From contig OX352761.1 of NCBI GenBank assembly GCA_947095585.1, positions 32,827,777 to 32,891,776 on the forward strand: a stretch of DNA of 64,000 bases, given 5' to 3'. The DNA is from Nephrocerus scutellatus (Eukaryota > Arthropoda > Insecta > Diptera > Pipunculidae). A program made the translations under genes and the position numbers. The notes beneath the pieces are model-generated. The model saw only the letters and a program-made list of their open reading frames with translations, did not search any database and was not told the DNA's origin. Below are positions 34,047-46,759 of the stretch, piece after piece (within the stretch, counting starts at the first letter, position 1; each line of letters opens with the position of its first letter).

Positions 34047-37000
34047 ATGGACGTCGCATGTGTTATAGATACACAATTGGGAGATAATCTTGAAGGTAGG
34101 ATGTGTGCTTTAGAAGAAGTCAAACAAGCTTGTTACTCAGCAGGAGCGAATTTCCAAAGAGTGCAGGTAATAGCAAAATGCTTTTGTAATGAATGTTAGA
34201 TAAACTCTTTTATTTCGCAACAATTTTGTACATAAAAAAGTTTGACAAATTGGATTTCGGTGAAACAAATGTTTTGGAAACTTTTTACAATGCCGATGTC
34301 GCCGTTATCGACTTAAGTATACAAGCTCATCAGAGACCACTGTCTTACCATTTGGGAGTACGGGAAAGCTTTGGGATGAAGGAAAACATATTAATTTACA
34401 ATGATGTACTATCAAAACAAACTCTTTGCTTGAAGGTAAATTGTTTTCTTTGTGCTTCCTTTTAATCTATACATATATTATTTTTAGTTGTCGTGTGCTA
34501 ACTACACATTTCTTCCGTATAAATTGAACGAGGAGTTAGGCATTTGCTGTTTGACGAACTTGAACAAAGAACCGGGAGATATAAAACAGTCAACGCTACT
34601 TTTCCGATTTAAACGTATTTTTCAAGAAGTTGAAATTCAGTCAAAGTACATAAGATCGAAATTATCAGCAGTGTATATATATATATAAATACCATATATT
34701 TTTAAGGGCTCACATGCGAGAGAAGTTTCTAGCAGACCTCCGATCAGCTCGCGAAACGTACGCTAGCAATACACCTACACTAACAAGTATATTGCATAAA
34801 ATGAGAAAACGTTTGGATGATTCTCACGTCCTGTCTGGCGAAGTAGTTCACAGTTTTATGTGTTCGTTGCGTGACGTCCAAGACTACGATGGAATGGTTC
34901 GCTTGGTCAGCGACCTTAAAAATATACCTAATACTCGTAAATATGTAGAAACTGGAAACATGAGTTTTCTATATGCATTTGCGCTGAATCGAAGAAACCG
35001 AAAAGGCGACCGAGAAAAGGCACTTGAATCGTCTCTTAAGGCTCTGGAGAAAAAGGAAAATGAATTTCCGGATATGCTTTGCTTGTGTGGAAGAATATAC
35101 AAAGATATTTTTGTGGAGTCAGACTATACAGATACGAGTAGTTTGAAAAATGCAATAAAATGGTACCGGCAAAGCTTTGAAGTGCAGCCTAATGAATATG
35201 CGGGAATAAACTTGGCAACATTGCTGGTTATTGATGGGAAAGAGTTTAGCAACACTGAAGAGCTGCAGCATATTGGAATGACATTGAATAATTTGATAGG
35301 GAAAAAGGGCAGCTTGTCATCCCTAACAGAATATTGGGACGTTGCAACTTTTTTTGAAATATCAGTTTTAGCTGAAGACTACGCAAAAGCCATACAAGCT
35401 GCCGAGTGTATGTTTAAACTTAAACCACCTAATTGGTATCTTAAATCGACCATTGGTAATATTTCATTGATTCATCGCTTTCGTAGGCGCTCTGAAGACC
35501 ATCAGCAGACTACTGAGGAACAAATATTTCAGTTTTGGATAGATTTCTTTCTTGAGGCGACGAATACGGAGGATATCAGCAGCATACGTTTTCCCATTTT
35601 GGTAAAATAATTTTCTACAATTAAAATTTAATTGGATTTTGTGATTCAAATGATTTTTCTTTTTCTTTTTAGATTTTAGAACCTCAGAAAATTTACATGC
35701 CCAGCTACGTTAACATAAATATGGATGCAGATGAAAAGTCTATTCAAATAATAAACATTTGTTTACCTCATTCAAAAAATGAATGCAAAAAAGTGCATGA
35801 CTTTGTATTCACTGCAAGTCAAATAAAGTCTGTCAGCTTGTACAAAAGAGACGACAGATGCGCATATTTATACGTTCATCATAACTCTGATGATTTTCAA
35901 ATTTATTTTCCGTCCACACAATGCCGGCAAAAATTCTACGATCTTATATTGGAAATGGCATCTGATCAAGAAGTATTTGTTAATTTGTCAATAGATGAAA
36001 CCCAAATTCAGGTAAATTACGAATTTTTAATAAAAATTTAAGAAAAGGAACTGTTTTTTTTCTTCAAAATATTGCACTGTATTATTAAACGCAATTTTTA
36101 TTTTGGATTAATCAACTAATAATCTATTTTCATCTTTTACCAACAGTACGAGTATGACTTTGACGACCAAAATAAAAGAATTATGTTGGGTAAAGGAACT
36201 TATGGAACGGTTTATGCAGCTAGGGATAAACAAACTCAAGTGAGAATAGCTATTAAAGAGGTACCTGAAAGAAATTCCCAGGAAGTACAACCTTTACACG
36301 AAGAAATTAAATTGCATTCTCAACTTCGACATAGGAACATTGTGCAGGTGATAAATATTTCAATAGTTTACGTTTTTTTAGATAACAATTCTTCAGTTTT
36401 TTTAATTACTTAAAAAACAGCCCATAAAAGTTAAAATTCTTTAATCGGAGATAACAGGGTGGGTCAATAAGTCCCTGAAATTCATAACTTTTTTTGTCAA
36501 GAATTTGAATCTTTCAAAAGAACGCACCCAAATTTTCAGACAGATCTGTCAAATAGTTTTGTTGTTTCGAGTGCTCATTAAACACTATTCTTTGCGAGAA
36601 AAACTATTACGCAAATCAAACAAAAGCTTGACAAATATTATGGGGACTCTTCGCCATCGATTGGAACCATTCACCACTGGTTTACTCAATTTCGGTGCGG
36701 TCGTCACCACACCAGAAATGGTCGACAAAATCAATGGTTTGATAATGGACCATCGGCGAATGAAAGTGCGCGAGCTTGAAAGGCCACAGGCTAATCAGGT
36801 GGCTCAGTGACTTCGATGTTACATAAATATTTGGACATGAAAAAGCTTTGAAGGGCATCAAAAAATTGGAGAAACGTTGGATTAAGTGTATCCAGCTAAA
36901 AGGAGGAGAATGTTGAAAAATAAAATATGCCGAAAAGAATGTTCCTTATTTAATTTTTCAGGGACTAATTGATCCACCCTCGTACACATGTGTGCATTTT

Positions 37001-40000
37001 GAATAAAATTGAGTTAGTTTTAAAAAAAAATTATCTGGGAGTCCTTCGGTCATGGGACCCGATCAATTTTACAAAAGGTGTTGTCCATCGGAAATACACA
37101 TGTGTATAAAATTTGAAGAAAATCGGTTACATTTTTAAAAAAATTTCTATGGGAGCTCCCAAATTTTTACAAAAATTGATGTGAATCGGAGATACATATG
37201 GGTATAAATTTTATAAAATTTGTATGAGAGTCCCCTGACCCCGAAGTCCGATCACTTCCAAATTTTTACAAAAAGTTTTGTTCATCAGAGATACACATGC
37301 AGGTAAATTTTTTAAAATGTTTGTTTGGAGACCCCCGACCCTGAGGCCCGAGTGGCTGCAAACCTTTTTTACGGGGTGTTTTTTTTCTCTTTCTGGCCAA
37401 GCACCTTTTTTCGTACCGTTTCGCATAAAATGCTGCAACCTTGAAACTTTGCTTGAAAAATTTCTCTATTCTGATATACACATGATTGCAAAGTTTGAAT
37501 AAAATCGAACTAATTTTTAAAAAATGTATATAGGCACCCTCCGATCCTGGGGCCTGATCAATTCCAAATTTTTACAAAAGGTGTTGTCATCGGAGATACA
37601 CATGTGTGTAAAGTTTGAATAAAATTGGGTTGGTTTTAAAAAATGTATATGGGAGCCTCTCGGCCGCGTGGCCCGATCACTTCCAAATTTTCATAAAAAG
37701 AGTTGTCACCGGGATACACATGTGTACAAAATGTTTGATTTGGTTAAAAAATTATCACAAGCTTCCACCAGCCAGCCATCGACAACCGGGCATGCGAAGT
37801 TAATAAAGAGAATTTAAAAATGTCACCGTTTGGAGATGGTCTTAAACAAACCACTTTGAAAATAATAGAACGTGTCAAACAACATAAGAATGATTTCACT
37901 AAAGAAATTAAAACAACATTTTTAAGTGAAAAAGACAACAGAGCGCCTTCAAAGTACGCAGAGGTAGTGAAATTGAAACTTCCAGTCGTCATAAAGCCTA
38001 AAAAGAGTAGGGTAGGCTGTGTCGGAGACACGGCCGTAGGTTTTGAGCATGAAAACGTCTACCCGGGACGAAAGAAAAAACAAAGATCTTCTTGTCTGTG
38101 AAACCGATACACGAAGGGACATCTCAAAATGGTATAGTTTCCAAAATTCCAGATCCTAATGACCATATCACAGAATTTTTATAGGAACAAGTCTTAAAGT
38201 CGCATCTTAGTCCTACTTGAAAAATTGCTTTGTTCCAGAAATTCCAGACCCGCTTGCAGTGAGACGTTGTCACGGCAAAATAATGTTCAAAAGAGTAAAC
38301 AAACTAAAACAGACTTGAGGAACAAATGACGTATGTAGTTTACCAGTTCAATTTAGCAAATGGATCGGTTTCAATATCTTGCTCTAATAAAAAATCAGCT
38401 AAAAAACAACCCATAAAAATTAAAATTATTCACGTGTACACATGTGTGGAAAGTTTGAATCGGGTTAATTTGGAAAAAATTAATATTAGAGCCCCCTTCA
38501 CTCCAAATTTTTTTCAAAAACTGTTCTCACCGGAGATACACATGTGTAAAAAAAATTGTGGGAAAAAATTCAAATCAAAAACTCAAAAATGTGTACAAAA
38601 AGTTCGGTCTATCGGAGATACACATATGTTTAACATCATCGTCATCATCATATTTGGCTCTACAACTGGGGTCCGGTCCTGGCCTCCCGCAAAAAATCTC
38701 TCCACCGGTCCCGATTTCGAGCCGATGTCATCCAGCTTGGCATCCCTAAACCCTGGCGTCCTGCTCTACGCCATCCTTCCAGCGTAGGCTTGGCCGGCCT
38801 CGCCGTCGTGTTCCATAAATCCTACCGCAAAGGATTTTCCGAGCAGGATCATCTTCGCTCATGCGAGCTAGGTGTCCTGCATTTTTTAAAAATTAGCCAG
38901 ATTTGAATTTTTATGGTTTTTTTTTTGTTCTTTGTTCTTTTGTTGCCGACCATTGTACGAACAATACGTGGTACATTTAAATAAAAATATATTCCTGAAT
39001 ATCTTGAACAATCTGGATTTTTATTTGCAATTTTATTAAATCATATACTGCTATTTTAATACTTTGATGAGTTGCTAAATGGCCAACTGACTGAGAAATT
39101 GGAGACTCCACCAATGACCGATGACCACACTATGCTGGCCCCGAAATATACAAAGTAATTCATGAACTAATAGTGCAAGTATGGGAGTAAGAAGCGATTC
39201 CAAAAGACTGGCAAAGAGGCATCCTGTGCCCCATATATAAGAAAGGAGATATCACAACATGCAGCAATTATCGTGGTATAACGTTATTGAGTGTGGCTTC
39301 ATCCCAAGCAAGTCAACAACTGAACAGATTTACCCGCTTAGGCAGGTGATGGAAAAATGTCTTAAGTTTCAAAACTCGATACACCATATTTTTATCGATT
39401 TTTAATCCGCCTACGATGGCATAGCCAGAGTAGAACTTTAAAAAACCCTGAGAGATTTCGGTATCCCAAACAACCCGACACGACTATGTAGGTTGACCAC
39501 GACTAATGTTACAAGGCAAGTAAAAATATCCGCATCACTTTCAAGCACAAGCCGACATGGGAATGGACTGGCTTGCGTCCTCTTTAACCTGCCGTTGGAT
39601 CCGAGACCCTGACGTAACGGCTAGATGAACAATCCTCTATAAGTCCATTAAGATACTGGCTTACACAGACGACATTGACATTGTTGGTAGAAACCCAAGA
39701 GCTGTACAGAAAGCTTTCATCCAGATCAAGCAGGCGGCACGAAATCTGGGGCTGCACATAAATGAGAGCAAAACAAAGTACATGATGGCCACGTCTGCGA
39801 GTAGAAGATCAAACATTGGCTAAAATAGCTGAGCGCAAATTTGAAGTAGTGCAATCCTTTAAATATCTCGGGTCAACTTTAGCAGCCGATAACAGCATGG
39901 AACCAGAAATACGCGCGCAGTTGCTTAATGTCAACAAAGCCAAAAGTCTGTCAAGACTCTTCAAATCTAGGTATTTAACCATAGCGTCCAAGCTGCTGGT

Positions 40001-43000
40001 GTAAAAGACAATGGTCATACCAGTACTCACATATTAGCAAAAAGCATTCTGACCTCTTAACCGGGTCCGAGAGAACTGTCTTACGGAGAGTTGTTGGCTC
40101 CGTATATGAGGAAGGACCTCTGTTGTAGAGCCAAATATGATGATGAAGATTATTTAACTCACCAAATAACTTAACATCTCTTCCGTGTGAAGTTGTCAGG
40201 CCAGAATGGTGAAGCCAACTAGGATTGTGTACATTGACTTCGTCGGTAGCAATGACGATATCAGAATGTGAATCAAGTGTGGATCAATCTAACTATTACA
40301 AGGTGAATTATTATATCACTTGTATTTTAACAATCGAATTGCAATTGCAAATTAATTCAGAAGATGCTGATTACTTTTAAGGTTCTTATTAGACTATGTT
40401 GTTTATGTTGGTCTGTTATCAACAATGTTTTTGTACTTAGGAATAAAAAGTTTCTCAATTTTTAATTTTCAGTATCTAGGTTCACTTTCTGAAGATGGAT
40501 TTTTTAAAATATTCATGGAACAAGTGCCAGGAGGATCTCTTTCGGATTTGTTGGAGAAAAAATGGGGTCCGCTTAAAGATAACGAGTCAACAATTGTGTT
40601 TTATTCGAAACAAATTTTGGAGGGTCTTAAATATTTACACGAACAAAAAATCGTCCATCGCGACATTAAAGGAGATAATGTCCTGGTGAACACATATAGT
40701 GGAGTTGTTAAAATATCCGATTTTGGCACATCGAAGCGATTAGCGGGAATTAATCCAATGACAGAAACGTTTACTGGTACACTGCAATATATGGCACCAG
40801 AAGTTATTGATCAAGGATTTCGAGGATATGGTCCGGCTGCGGATATATGGTCATTCGGTTGCACAAATGTCGAAATGGCAACTGGCAAACCTCCTTTCAT
40901 TGAGCTTGGATGTGCCCAGGCTGCCATGTTTAAGGTTGGATTTTATAAAACACACCCCACCATCCCATCAGAGCTTTCACCAATGGCAAGAAATTTTATC
41001 CTTCGCTGTTTTGCAGTTAGTGTGGATGAGCGCCCAACTGCTGCAAATTTGTTAGAAGATCCATTCCTGTCTGAGTAAGTTTATTTTTGAATTGCAAAAA
41101 AAAAAACAACATATGTTTAGTTGGAATCTATACATTTGTTTTTATTTGTTGTTATTTTGTAGAAAACACAGAAAGGTGCGCTTAAGTGGTGCAACGACTG
41201 AATTTGGAAGAAGTGTTTCCGTACCAGCAGATCGATTAGTGAACAAATCATATAATACAACAATCAGCGTAAGCAGTTGCAACACACCTACAACACCAGA
41301 ACTGGAGTAAGTAAAGAAATTGTTTTTTGTGATGCCAAATTAATTTGTTTTAAAATAAAACTTATATGGCGTTTTAGCATTCTTAACTCACCGGCAGATA
41401 ACGAAGAGCCTTGCTGTTCTTTCCCCCTTGACAGAAGAAATTCGTCCGGATTTCTTTTGTCACCGGAAATCGACAACCATACACCATCGCTTAAAATGAG
41501 TAACAGTGAAACAAGTGAAACGGACGGCTTCTACAGGCTAAAAAAGGATTCCCAACGTCGAACAACACTTTCAAAAGTTTTGGCATTGGACGAGAACAAA
41601 ATTTGTGATTTGTGGATGAATAAAATTCAATCTGATCACAGTACAAGTGTTTCCATTAAAAAAAATCATCTTTGCGCCATGATTAGAGGTCTACGAGATT
41701 ACATTATAAACGAGAATCAGAAAAATCTCGAAACAACAATTAATGAGCTAAAGCAAATGCTAAAATTTGAAACAAGTGCTTTGGATCAATTGCACTTAGC
41801 CCTTTATTCGTTTCAAGATGCTGTAGTTACAGTTCTGCGTTCACATTTTATTAAACCACATTGGATGTTTGCTCTTGATAATTTAGTAAAACGCGCTGTT
41901 CAGGCTGGTGTTATGATATTGTCGCCAGGTAAGATGAACTTCTCGTAAAAGAACTACTCTTGTTAATTATACTTCTTACGACAATTTGTTCACAATACTT
42001 ACATTATTTATTAATGCAATATAAAATTTGTTTATTATAGAACTTGGTGCGAACTTAGCAGGGCATGAGGTGACAGGCTCCAATGATGACGACAATATAT
42101 CCGGTCAGTTAGATTCTTCTCCTCATGCGAAAATGTCAGATCAAATCCATGGTTTGGCATACAATGAAAGTTGCCTTAGAGCTGAAAACTTGCGTATTTC
42201 AAGGGAAATTAAGGAATCCAATAATCAATTTTATAAGATAAGCCAAGAAAATCACAATGAAGGTATTGAAGCACTGCAAAACATCACAAAGGAGCTAACT
42301 CATCTACTTATGGTTCGAAAAGATTCAAGGTACTTTTATTTTTGTCTAAATAAGAAAATTTTAACATAATCATTTTTTTATCCCAAAAATATTAATATAT
42401 GTAGTAAAAATAAACTGCCTTCTGAACTATAAGGTCTCAAAATAACTCAAAATAGAAGAATCGTTGCCCCCTTTTAGTGTAAAGGCCCTTACTTCTGTTT
42501 CCCCCTGAAGTGTCTTTTCTTAATATTTATATTTCTGATGTCCAGGAATAAATTGCCTGAAAGTAACTAAGCAATTAGACGTACGAATAGATGGGCGCTT
42601 TGTAGATGTAATTTTATTGTAGAAATAATATTGTGATAAAGATTAATTGCAGTCTAGATATGTCGAATATAATGATTATAGTTAGGTTAGGTTAGGTTGA
42701 AGGGGCCGTCAGTCAAAACCGACGCACTTAGACCATGAAGGTCCGTTGTGATACCACAAGCTTTGTATGAAGCGCAATAGACTATTAATGTCAATTTGGG
42801 TTATATCGTTGAGATCTAAGATGGAGAGTGGTTTCCTCCTCCTCCTCATCCATGCAGCTTCTGCAGAAATCGTTGGAACAGACTCCTAGTCTTTCTGCAT
42901 GCTTGCATATGAGTGTCCAGTTATGACACCTATAATGACATTTTGAGTGCATTCTGTTTTGAGAGATCAAACACTTGGAGCGTTTCGGATCTAGCTTGGG

Positions 43001-44296
43001 CCAGATCTGCTTCGTTTCTATGAAAGTTGTACCGTTTGACCATTTATAATTAGTTTTTATTATAGCATCCCGTTTAAACATGATTTTGCACGTAGCGATC
43101 GGCATTCCTAGTGAACCATATTCAGGCAATAGGGGTTGGGTTGTTTCAATGTTTGGCGAGTTCATCAGCCATACAATTACCAGGAATGTCCCAGCACCCA
43201 GGTGAATGTTAAAATGCTCCGCCATCTTCTCAAGAGACAATCGGCAAGGGCCAGAATGGAATTTTTGGAGACTGATTCCATGGACGTTAGCGCAGCCTGG
43301 CTATCCGAGAAAATGTGGATATCCTTAACAGATATGACATTACTCTTCAGACAAGACAAGGCTTACTTAATAGCCATGATTTCCGCTTGGAAAACACTAC
43401 AGTTATCAGGAAGACGGAAAGAGAGACTTAGATTTAGTTTTTTGAAAAGACCTCCGCAAACCCCTTCAGCAGTTTTCGACCCAACTGTGAAGAAGTGAAT
43501 TCCTTCATTTTCCAACTAGATACCTTCCTCCCAAGAAGACCTGGAGGGGATGGTAACCTGGAAGTTTTTCTTGAAGTGGAACTGGGGAAGTGGACAAGTG
43601 ACAGAATACGAAGCGCTCCGCTCACGCACAGACAAGCTGATCTTTGGAATCTGCTTAGTTTGTCGCGATTGATCGCTTTATCAAATACAATGTAGAATGT
43701 TTGTTTATATGTATCTTCAAATTTTGTTGTTGTTATGATTCTACTTATGCTTTATGTTCGTTTCTTTTTGAGATATGTAAAACTTTGCTAATCTTTTAAC
43801 AGACTTTCGTATTCCTTTCTCAACAGAAAAAGAAAATCTTATAGAAGAAAAATGTATCCTTTTAAACCGTGCAATAAAAAGTGTTTGCTGACTAACTTTG
43901 AAACAGATCATAATCTTAAGGATTGGCTTAACAAGAATGGTATCGATGAAATTTCCACGAATTTGATTTTAAGAGAAGGATTCTGCTACGAGGATTTTGT
44001 ATTCAATTTAGACAAAATCGACCTGATGAGGTTGGGATTACGGTAAGTTAAAAATAAATTAAAGCTATACACGGAAAGCACGGTTTTTATAGAAGTCAAT
44101 TAATATGTTATTTATATTTTGTAATTTTTTTTTCTGCAGATTGGGCAGCGAAGTAAGAATATGGAAATTAATTAATACTGAGAGAACTGCCATTGGCAAC
44201 GAGAGTGATTTGAAGGCACCACAAAAACCGAGCTGCTTCCAAAAGAAGAAAAGTTCAAAGCTATCAGATAGCGAATATGATTCATGTAGCGAATAA
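34047..44296 (+). CDS. Ask1: MAP kinase kinase kinase, ASK1 family, twelve exons
   Basis: Stress-activated Ser/Thr kinase that in known systems phosphorylates MKK4/MKK7/MKK3 to drive JNK and p38 signalling from the cytoplasm. Inferred exons: 34047-34166, 34241-34435, 34488-34672, 34707-35601, 35673-36011, 36147-36347, 40473-41074, 41163-41306, 41378-41928, 42041-42329, 43803-44042, 44140-44296, giving about 1305 residues. Residues 1-465 form the N-terminal thioredoxin-binding/DUF4071 (TPR-like) regulatory region; 466-578 the PH-like domain; kinase about 585-850 with LGKGTYG (592), Lys615, HRD Asp709, DFG Asp728 and APE Glu755, all intact. GRSVSVP (Ser865) matches the ASK1 14-3-3 site. A coiled coil and SAM-like domain end the protein. 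The exon 2 acceptor (AAAAAAG) is weak, and the exon 11 frame is odd (see findings). Intron 6 is 4.1 kb of transposons. Confidence 0.92.
36405..37815 (-). repeat. ACACATGTGT-core repeat family copy in Ask1 intron 6
   Basis: Starts near AACAGCCCATAAAAGTTAAA and TTAATCGGAGATA, is interrupted by the mariner derivative 36454-36982, resumes CACATGTGTGCATTTTGAAT, and has more cores near 37095, 37190, 37290, 37475, 37598 and 37722. It ends GCGAAGTTAATAAAGAGAAT. It lies within the intron, so it is transcribed with Ask1. Confidence 0.7.
36454..36982 (+). mobile_element. Internally deleted mariner derivative
   Basis: TIRs of about 27 bp are visible: left CAGGGTGGGTCAATAAGTCC, right (reverse complement) GAGGGTGGATCAATTAGTCC. 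TA flanks at 36452-36453 and 36983-36984. Inside are a piece of the transposase N-terminal half ([19 protein letters not shown]) and a C-terminal piece ([11 protein letters not shown] region, [14 protein letters not shown] in shifted frame), with the catalytic core missing. At 529 bp it is a non-autonomous deletion product of a roughly 1.3-kb mariner. Confidence 0.75.
37820..38340 (+). pseudogene. LINE ORF1 (gag-like) fragment
   Basis: A frame at 37820-38101 includes [20 protein letters not shown], resembling the linker seen in ORF1 proteins of I/CR1-type LINEs. Downstream frames are broken by many stops. It lies in Ask1 intron 6. The assignment rests on one short motif. Confidence 0.4.
38400..38640 (-). 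repeat. ACACATGTGT-core repeat, short copy
   Basis: It starts AACAACCCATAAAAATTAAA and has cores ACACATGTGTGG near 38438 and ATACACATGTG near 38536, and a last unit near 38618, before joining the LINE-D tail. Confidence 0.55.
38635..38890 (-). pseudogene. LINE-D 3' end fragment
   Basis: The reverse complement matches 50640-50900: GCTCGCATGAGCGAAGA, GGCCGGCCAAG..., CGGGACCGGTGGAGAGATTT, and a 3' tail of ATGATGATGATG. I use LINE-D for this endonuclease-RT LINE family whose tail is (ATG)n; other copies lie at 39080-40150, 44950-50905 and 57000-57345. Confidence 0.7.
39080..40150 (+). pseudogene. LINE-D reverse-transcriptase fragment
   Basis: Broken RT region: [19 protein letters not shown] with [10 protein letters not shown] near 39210-39290, [16 protein letters not shown] near 39320, a YTDDIDIVG site near 39665, and a [19 protein letters not shown] block at 39840. 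It ends GAGCCAAATATGATGATGA. Stops and deletions are frequent. It lies in Ask1 intron 6, in the sense orientation. Confidence 0.75.
42690..43640 (-). pseudogene. I/R1-like LINE relic with RNase H (Ask1 intron 10)
   Basis: On the minus strand, 43359-43177 reads [18 protein letters not shown], an RNase H catalytic segment. 43240-42791 continues with [15 protein letters not shown] and then a tail with [17 protein letters not shown] followed by acidic residues, typical of I/R1-type ORF2 C-termini. Frames alternate, so it is dead. It lies antisense inside intron 10 of Ask1. TTAGG-like repeats at 42680-42695 adjoin it. Confidence 0.7.
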
Positions 44297-44343
44297 TTGG
44301 TTGTTAGAAGTATTTTTGAAAAATAGATTTGTACAAAGCGAAT

Positions 44344-44362
44344 AATAAATAGTTTGAATAAA
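44344..44362 (+). terminator. Ask1 polyadenylation signals
   Basis: AATAAA at 44344-44349 and again at 44357-44362, about 50-65 bp after the stop codon. Confidence 0.6.
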
Positions 44363-44949
44363 TTGTTATTGTATTATTAAATATTTAAAAAGTTGTCTTC
44401 GACAACTAAACTGAATTCAAAAATAATTGTTGGCGAACGCTTAATCCTCATAATGCCTAGGTTCTGCGGACTCCATTCTTGAAGTTTTCACTTCGGTAGC
44501 TTTGGATTATCCGGAGGAGGAGGTAATCCGGTACCCTAAAAAGGTTTTCGAAGGCTTCTAACCTGCTTTTTCTCAAGTCCAGTAAGCAGGTTTTCCTGCT
44601 GGGCTGCACGAGTTATTTGCAATACTTTTTCTACAGCGCATATAGTGGAGCAGCCCTTTTTGAATCGTACTTTATATGTTGACGACGAGATTTTATTACC
44701 ATTTTCTTTGCCGTTGCCGTTGCCATTGTCATCGTGGCAAACTCGTTGCAAAAAAAGGAGTTATACGTATTTGAGACCAGCTGATTGCAAGTCAGCCATC
44801 AGCAGAGTAGAGCGAAAAACACAAAATGCTTCAGAAATGCATGTTGCCGTATCTATCTCTGAGTGGTGGAAGTGCGATCAAACCTCCACGCGGTGGTCAC
44901 TGGAAATTTTCCTCCAATACAGGAAAAGCGGGCTAGTCGCTTCAAAGTA

Positions 44950-46759
44950 AGGTTGGCGCGAGGACATTAACCTCGCCCGTAAAAAAACATTATTACGGAA
45001 CCTTAAATCAGCCTCGGATACACTGATGAACGACAACGACCACGGCAACGAAAACGGCTAAACGATTTAAGAATTTTCTAATGGAACGTTCGCTCACTGT
45101 ATAGACCTCGAGCTCACAGCAGCTAGTCGATACCAGGTCCAAATATAATGCTGACAGCATTTCAATTCATTATTTCAACAGCAATTTAGCAGATGCGGTG
45201 GACGGGTAATCAGAAATCAGAATATGATATATATTACAGCTGTCATGCAAGACATCATGTGCTCGGGGTGGGGTTTCTAGTCAGCAAAAGAATGAAACCC
45301 ACCGTTATCGGTTTTAAAGCAGTAAATGAACGTCTATGCACCCTTCGCTTACGGGGCGGATTTAAAAACATGCCTCATAAACGTTCACACACCTACAGAG
45401 GATTCCCCAGATGATGAAGAAGAAGAATTCTTTGAATCAGTCGAACGGGAACTCCATGCCTGTCTTCAGTATGCCTTAAAAATTATTCTGGGGATATGAT
45501 AGCCAAAATAGGTAGGGTGCCAGTATTCAGGTAGTACATTGGCACCCATAACTTACACGGAAAGACTAATGACAATGGACAACGAGTCACAGAGATGGCA
45601 GCAAGAAAGACAGCATCCTTGGATCAGATTCGAGTCAACACGGCTGCCTTTGCAACGAAGAGACCAGAAAAATATACGGTCAAGCGATAGGACTCGCCCT
45701 AAATGCAGGGAGAGTAACTCCTGGGGATGAGATGCCGGGCGTAGAAGAGAAATGGACACGCCTTAAAAATACTGTCATTAGCACTCCTGACCCCATCTTA
45801 GGCAGTAGTCGTATAGATCGGAACGACTGGTTCGATGACGAATGTAAGCTAGCGACTGAACGTAAGAATGTTGCGAACCAAGAAAGCAGCCTGGGAGAAG
45901 AGTCTCGTCCGTGAACTAGCGAGAAGCGGAAGTTCTACCAAAGAGTCCGCGGTATGACGCAATATACACCGCGTTGCACATACTGCAAGGACAAAGAGGG
46001 TAATCTGATCTCCGATCTCCAAGGCATCTTAGAGCGATTGGAAGAGACCTTTCATGAATTGCTTAATGGCCAGCTAACTGAGGAATTGGAGGCTCCACCA
46101 ATGACCGAAAACCACACTATGCTGCCTCCACCAAGCATAGACAAAGTTAGCAGAGCTATAAATCGGGATCAGATGGTATAAGATGGCGTATAAGATTTTC
46201 TCCTCTATCCTTCAAGGCAGGATAGCCCCATAAGCTAAAGTCATCATTTGTCCATACCAGTGTGGTTTCATCCCAGGCAAATCAACAACTGATCAGATCT
46301 ACACCCTTAGGCAGGTGATGGAAAAATGTCTAGAGTTTCAAAACTCACTACACCAACTTTTTATAGACTTTAAAGCCGCCTATGATAGTATAGCCAGAGT
46401 AGAACTTTATAAAGCCATGAGAGAATTCGGCATCCCAAATAAACTGACACGACTATGTAGGTTCACCATGACCAATGTTTTAAGCCAAGTAAAAATATCA
46501 GGATCACTATCAGGCCTATTCAACATCTTTGACAAGGGGATGGCCTGGCCTGCGTCCTCTTCAACCTGGCGTTGTTGGAGAAAGTGATCCGAGACTCTGA
46601 CGTAACGGCGAGAGGAACAATTCTCTACAAGTCCATTCAGATACTGACTTATGCAGACGACATCGTTGGTAGAAACCAAAGGGCTGTACAGGAAGTTTTC
46701 ATCCAGACCGAGCGGACGGCACGAAACCTGGGGCTGCACATAAATGAGAGCAAAACAAA
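44950..46759 (+). pseudogene. LINE-D copy, 5' part (endonuclease and RT)
   Basis: Starts near the endonuclease region (a WNVRSLYRPRA-like segment near 45080), includes TYYSC-like and RLCTLRLRGGFKN segments (45193-45414), a linker (45732-46181), then RT with CGFIPGKSTTDQIYTLRQVM, LFIDFKAAYDSIARVELYK (46315-46587) and LTYADDIVGRN (46640-46670). The region between 46181 and 46200 lacks about 100 residues of RT that are partly present in the copy at 39180. At 46759 it is interrupted by a CR1-like LINE and resumes at 50250. 44400-44950 is unassigned. Confidence 0.75.

Noticed and set aside
42680..42695. Telomeric TTAGG array
   Set aside because: Only about three units, interstitial and next to a LINE relic; too short for a telomere and Diptera generally lack TTAGG telomeres.
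44645..44950. A 101-codon gene between Ask1 and LINE-D
   Set aside because: The Leu/Pro/Ser run derives from a simple (TTGCCG)n-like stretch, and no domain or splice context supports it.
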